Assembly: GCA_037043015.1 (NCBI GenBank)
Contig: CM073327.1
Coordinates: 11,948,727-12,012,726, forward strand
Length of the DNA: 64,000 bases
Origin: Bryum argenteum
Lineage: Eukaryota; Streptophyta; Bryopsida; Bryales; Bryaceae
Direction of reading: 5' to 3'
Each line of letters begins with the position of its first letter. Position 1 is the first letter of the stretch. Below are positions 58,909-64,000 of the stretch, one piece after another. The notes beneath the pieces are model-generated. The model was given only the letters and a program-made list of their open reading frames with translations, was not told the origin of the DNA and made no database searches. Position numbers and translations under genes: made by a program.

Positions 58909-60240
58909 TGCTTCCTCACTAACAAAATTCCACTCTCATCAATCCCTGCACACCAACACTCCCCTTATCAAAACAAGCCCAAATTCCACTCAATAGAACC
59001 TTACAGTAGCCAAAAGGTCACCACCACTAATCGCTGCCCACTGAGACTCACCACGCTCAAGAATCTGGTTGCGATACTCACAATCCACGACCTCTGCACA
59101 TCACGCCCCACAAGCCGACTGTCATGCAACTTCTTCGATCAAGCCCTAAGCTCCAATTTCGTAATGAAAATTTCCGCGTTGACAAGTCAACTTGGGTCGA
59201 TTATGCTCTTGCAAAGAGAATCACCAGAGCCCTAAGGGTGGTGCCCATTCCACCAAACTTCCTAGCTACTGATCAGAAGAGATTCCGAAGCTAAGTGTTG
59301 CGTGTTGCGGTGGATTATGTGGCAATCAGAACACAAACCTAAAGCTGCTTTGACTGGCTGGCCGGCCGGCCGGCGATTATTATTCGATGATCGAACTAAT
59401 GGGGCGCCAGTCACCACCACCGACACAAGAAGAACAAGACGAAGAAGGAGTCGCGGCGACAACTAAAAATTGGAACGCCGCCCCACCCCGGAGGCATTGA
59501 CTGAACCCACCGCCGTGCTTGTCACGGCACACCAGTCGTCCTCTTGAAGAAACAGAGCCCAGCCCAGCGTCGTGGGAGCTCATCCAAGCCTGCTCAACCA
59601 CTCTGCTCAAAACACACAAAACACCCCCAAACACATAGACACAAACAATCGCTCTCCGCCACTAAACACACTTACTCAATCATCTATCATCTCTCCTCGC
59701 TCGAAGCCAATTCCTTCTCATCAAAGCTCCCAAATTTGGTATAAAACGCGCAAATTGGAGTGGCAAGGTCGGTGCGAAGCGAGTGAGAGGAAAGAGCTCC
59801 AAGATGGCTGCTTTTATGAATGGCTGCAAGAGTAGGAGTAAGAGTAGGAGGAGTGGTCTAAAGCGGCAGCGGCAACGTGCGTAAGGGAAGTGCGAGAGAA
59901 GGTGAGGGAGGAGGAGAGTATGAAGAGGAGGGGGAGAGAGGAAGGAAGGACAAGTGCAACAGCCATCCCAACAAACGTTGGCATCAGCAATCGCTTCCGT
60001 CACAGCGCACCAGCACTGCAAGGAGGGGCCTGGGCCTTTGCTTGCCTGCTTTGCAGTGTGGACCCTCCCGTCCCGTCCCTGCCCCGAGGGCTCCTTCTCA
60101 GACATTCAGACAAACACACATACGTGTATGAGAATACTGTATCGTATCATACGGTCGATTCTTTTGCCGCTTTTATTGTTGTAGACAGAGAAGAGAAGAG
60201 AGGGAGTCCTCGATATCTTCCTTAAAAAAAGTTGCACATT
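58909..60240. other. Promoter/leader region of the DUF632 gene
   Basis: Contains a (GGCC) tract at about 59361-59373 and CT-rich stretches. A non-coding first exon is possible. ORFs on both strands are low-complexity and unconvincing. Confidence 0.4.
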
Positions 60241-60530
60241 TTATTGTTGATTCATTCTGCTTTGATTGTGCACATTCTGAAGGTTTGTTTGAATGTGGGG
60301 ACGTTCACCCTTTGGTTCATATTCTACTACTAGTTAAGGTTTTGGTAGTGTCAAGGAATCATGACAAAAACACTTATGTTATTTTATTCATTGAAATTCA
60401 CTGTGTGAAAGTGATAGAAAGGAAATTATTCTGGAAACAATATAGTTTGTTGTATCAAATAAGAGCATCTGCAGTGGGAAGAAGAACGGAGGGTGTTCGT
60501 TACTATGTTGTTGTTTTTTAGATCTGAATA

Positions 60531-60848
60531 ATAGCATTTGTAGTGGACAGGTCAGAGGAATAGAGGATGTTTTGGTTTACAATGTCGTTGTCTTTCAAAC
60601 TTGTGCATGCAAGGTAGTTATTCCTTCACCTCTATCTACAAGACGATCATATTTCAACACATCAAGTTCAAGATTGGTACCTTACATGATAATAGCATTT
60701 GCATTGGGTTGGAAAGAATAGAGGGTGTTTTGGTTTACAAAGTCGTTGTCTTTCAAATTTGTGCATACAAGGTAGTTATTCCTTCACCTTTGTCTACAAG
60801 TGCATCATACTTTGACACATCAAGTTGATTATTGGTATCTTTCACGAG
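60531..60848 (+). repeat. ~160-bp tandem duplication
   Basis: Two copies (60531-60691 and 60692-60848) share TAGCATTTG…GGTGTTTTGGTTTACAA…TTCCTTCACCT…CAAGTT. A diverged third start lies at about 60465. Confidence 0.75.
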
Positions 60849-60879
60849 CATCTAGACTTCTTATCTGCCTCTGACGAAG

Positions 60880-61295
60880 GTTTATCTGAAGATCCAAGTT
60901 TGAGGGCAACCAATAGGCCCACAGTCGTGTTACTAATGGCTAAGCAATACTTTCTTAAAAGTGGTATCAACGCGTGCTATTTAGAAGAATAAACATTGTT
61001 TAAGCTTCTTATCCCCTGCAGAGACATTTAGGCTGAGAGCAACCATTGAGACAAAAGCCATATTATGATAAAGGTCCGAGGCTGAGAGCTATGCCCAAAG
61101 TCCTCTTATCACAAATGCTCAAGGTTAAAACCACTAGATCGAAAGTCTTGTTATCGAGAAGGTCCGAGGTTGTAAGCAACCATTTAGCCATTCTTATCCC
61201 CCTCCCATCATGCTTTACTGAAAGGTCCAGATTGAGAGCAACCACAAGGCCTAAGGTCTTGTCATCATGAATGTACAAGGTTATGAACTACCACT
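60880..61295 (+). repeat. Degenerate ~55-bp tandem repeats
   Basis: Recurring AAGGTCCGAGGYTGAGAGCAACCA and AAAGTCTTGTTATCA at about 60895, 61030, 61072, 61140 and 61220. Confidence 0.55.
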
Positions 61296-62080
61296 TCGCT
61301 GTGCAATAGTTTGTGGTATTAGAGAATTGTATTTGCAGTGTGGATTATTAAAAAGCAAAGATAGTATTTCATTTTAAAATATACTTGTTCACAAGTTTGT
61401 AATTATGAGGTGTTTTCTATTCACATTTGTTTGTACAAGAAGGCAAAGTCTAAATCACATCAACTACAAGATTTTTATGCTTTCAAAGCATCTATGATTT
61501 GGACCCCTCGACGTCAATTTTTGATAATTTTGAATTCAGTCCCAAATTACGCTCAGAGTCTACACCTTGGCATTTTAAACCTAGGAAACACCCCCCAACA
61601 ACTGCCCCCAAAAAAAACTTGTAGGAATGATTTAGAGTGATTGTCTTATATGGACTTCTTTTATCCATATAAAGAAGCTGCAGAATTTGTTAATTCATTT
61701 TGCTTAGATAGTGAACATTGTTAAGGTTTGGTTGAAAGTGCATGGGGGAGTTCACCCTTAGTTTATAATTTGTAGCGAGTTGGTTGGCTAATGTTATCAC
61801 TAATAGAAAAGTGGCTCGATAAGACCAAACCATTATACCATATTTTCGGCTCTCTTGAAATTTGGAATCAATTTATGAAGGTCAAATTATAGGTGGTTTT
61901 GAAATGGTGCCCAAGAATGACACCTTGAACTTTTCATTTTGAGTATATGGTGTTAAAGCTATTAAATACCTTTCAGTTATAAGGTGTGAAGAGCCCTTAT
62001 TGTTACCGAGTTGATTTAGAGCACTTTGCCTTAAGTTAAAAGCATCACGAAGTTTTTGTTCACATGAGTTTTTTTCCTCT
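61296..62080. other. Gene-free AT-rich interval
   Basis: 61684-61780 is a diverged direct copy of about 60236-60330 (ATTCATTYTGCTT…GAACATT…TTCACCCTT), so 60236-61780 may be bounded by direct repeats. No gene. Confidence 0.4.
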
Positions 62081-62084
62081 TTAA

Positions 62085-62672
62085 CCCTTAACTATCCTTG
62101 CAGACTGATATTGTCTTTTGCCATTCCAAGCACCCTAGGTTTTTGGATTGAAATGAATATTTTTGACTAAGATTTTTATTGAGTGTTTTCTATACTACAA
62201 GGTGTGTGTGCAACAAATTGGAAAGTTAAATTCTTGTTTTTTAACGCAAATTTTAGTTTTCACACCCAAGGCGGGCACAAAAAAACTTTTTATTTTTCAG
62301 AATTTTTACTTTTTAAAAAAAAGAAATATGGTCATAACAAAATCACTATTTGAGTTCCAAAAGGCCTTGCGTCAAAAAATCTACGAGTTCTACAAGGGCA
62401 ACCTCGAAACTTTCTGAGAGCAAGCTTCAAAGTTTTCTGAAGTTTCAGTAAAAAAGTTTGCACAAACTTTGGATGTCAGGATCTTACAAATGATAATCAT
62501 CCAACAATGAATTTTTGGACTAGTAATTAAAAATAGGCTTGTTTATAAGATCTTACGGTTGAAACTATTAAAATAGTTTCAAAACTTGCTTCACAGCCCC
62601 GGGAGTGCATATGGGTAGAAAATCGCAGTTTTGAGGTGTCAAGCTCCAAAAACACACGAGGAAATTTAGGGG
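62085..62672. mobile_element. Larger TTAA-flanked element of MITE family 2
   Basis: TTAA at 62081-62084 and 62673-62676. Ends CCCTTAACTATCCTTG and, in reverse, CCCCTAAATTTCCTCG. About 588 bp, sharing termini and the AGATCTTACGGTTGAA motif with 43117-43619 but with a longer interior and no transposase ORF. Confidence 0.6.
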
Positions 62673-62676
62673 TTAA

Positions 62677-64000
62677 ATCATTGACAAGGTAGAGAGGCAC
62701 CTTCAAGCCATGTCGGTTATGGAAGTAGATGATAGGGGATGGATGACAATGTAGTTATCATAATAGGTTGGTCACTTTGGCTCTTTGGTGATTTCAAAAA
62801 ATTAAAAATTAAAATATAAGCTTATATAATGCTTATCAAATCAATGCAAAGAAACTTTGTGAAATAAATTGTATGGTTGCAATTTATTGACAAGAGTTTT
62901 TCTCTTTTAGGAGTTTTCAAATTTGGAGTCGATTATATGCTAACAAACACAATTGTTAAGATTGGTTACTAGAATAAAAATTCTCCTTGTGTTTTGATGA
63001 ATCATTAACAACTATCATTAATCTTGAATACAATTGAAGCTTGAAATATTAGAGATTTTGGCTTAGTCATTATGTTATAACAATCAATCTTTGGATTTTC
63101 TCAATATCACCAAAGGTAATTCTTCAAAGTAAGAATTCACCTATTAAATGACCCAAGGCGATATTATTGCCAATGTTTGACATGGAAACAAAGATGTGAG
63201 TCCCCAAAGGAAATGATGTTAGAGTTGAAATGACACAATGCAAAAAAGTGTTAGTCTTTGAAGGTAATGATGTTCAAGTTGAAATGACACGAAGCAAAGA
63301 CAATGTTAAAAGGTAATTATGTCAAAGGGACATAGTTGTCACTACCCCAAAGAACTGTCAATGCCCAAAGTTAATGATGTCAAAGACCAAGTTGAGATTC
63401 ACTTCTAACATCTCCACCTCTCAACACTGAAAAGGAAAGGTACCATTTGTATCAGTGAGAATACACATAAAGCAAGTTGGTCACAAGCTCCAACTTCTGT
63501 GGTTTCTTAGGGTTTTTTAAATTATGGAGTTTGTACAAGTTTTTAGACCTCTCTAGAATCTTTGTAGCAAACAAATGCTTGCTTGGACACGCATTGCCTT
63601 CCAAAAATAATAATATAAAAATGCAAAAAGTATCATGTGAGGCAAAGAAATATTACTCTTCAACTCAAATGTTCCCCTTACAAAGTTTTAGTGAGGCCAA
63701 CTTTGTCGATGAAATATCGTAATATGTGAATATTGGGTTGCCAAATGCGATCCAAGATTGTCAAAAATTCTCAACAGGATATGTTTTTTATCTCTTCTCA
63801 TATCGACCCAATTCTCCTCCAAATTCTTCGACATTCAAACATGCAAAAAAAATTCTTAGACGGGCGGTTACAGGCACCATTTGGAAAATGTCTTTACTAA
63901 CTTACGTATGTTTGGCTGGAAACTTCAAGTCACATGGAAACTGCAACGAAGAAAAAAATGAAAATAAAAAAATAAATAATAAGTATTTAGCCCCTCGAGA
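62677..64000. other. Gene-free AT-rich interval
   Basis: Loose repeats of AATGATGTYAAAGTTGAAATGACAC at about 63205-63300. No gene recognised. Confidence 0.4.

Noticed and set aside
63477-63722. 81-codon plus-strand ORF near the window end
   Set aside because: AT-rich with no family features; likely chance or retrotransposon leader.

Overview
This is a nuclear segment of a land plant. Genes are split by GT-AG introns, and the window holds a plastid chaperonin CPN60 beta, a nepenthesin-type aspartic protease and a DUF630/DUF632 protein. The long minus-strand gene at 42487-52899 is a CCDC40/FAP172-type axonemal coiled-coil protein, which is expected only in plants with motile sperm. I therefore infer a bryophyte, lycophyte or fern (or cycad/Ginkgo) rather than a flowering plant; the species is not identifiable from the sequence alone.

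Layout. 1-487: last two exons of an unidentified gene. 615-1338 (-): broken 5' half of a plastid NCS1 nucleobase transporter. 2752-18420: a ~49-bp tandem repeat split by a 15.3-kb Mutator-like element (MULE, 2961-18305) with terminal inverted repeats and a 10-bp target-site duplication. 18466-20154: an inverted-repeat element carrying gene remnants, a foldback MITE and a LINE tail. 21640-23476: tRNA-like SINE head, Ty1/copia relic and a possible LTR. 24419-26995 (+): aspartic protease. 28265-28843 (-): 150-aa one-TM protein. 31517-33156 (+): coiled-coil protein of unknown function. 33520-36099 (-): CPN60 beta. 38936-41573 (+): TMEM115/DUF1751 membrane protein. 42487-52899 (-): CCDC40-like gene whose introns are loaded with MITEs and SINEs. 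53456-53529 (-): tRNA. 54902-58908 (-): DUF630/DUF632 protein. 58909-64000: gene-poor, repeat-rich.

The outstanding object is the MULE. It carries three genes. One (+) is a split transposase with a GCM1/WRKY-like zinc finger, a catalytic core and a SWIM finger. Divergent from it is a small acidic protein gene (-). Downstream of that is a 12-exon gene (-) whose 1320-codon frame joins a ParB-like fold (GNHR motif) to a beta-order DNA N6/N4-type methyltransferase-like domain, with an AT-hook-like motif between them. Its first intron is almost entirely a ~115-bp satellite of about 26 units with higher-order structure, a palindromic core and a GATC in most units. Both large genes contain in-frame stops, so this copy looks recently dead, but every splice phase of the methyltransferase gene still closes. 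A transposon that carries its own ParB-methyltransferase plus a repeat array is the best candidate here for an undescribed system. All domain calls are motif reading by eye; no searches were run.
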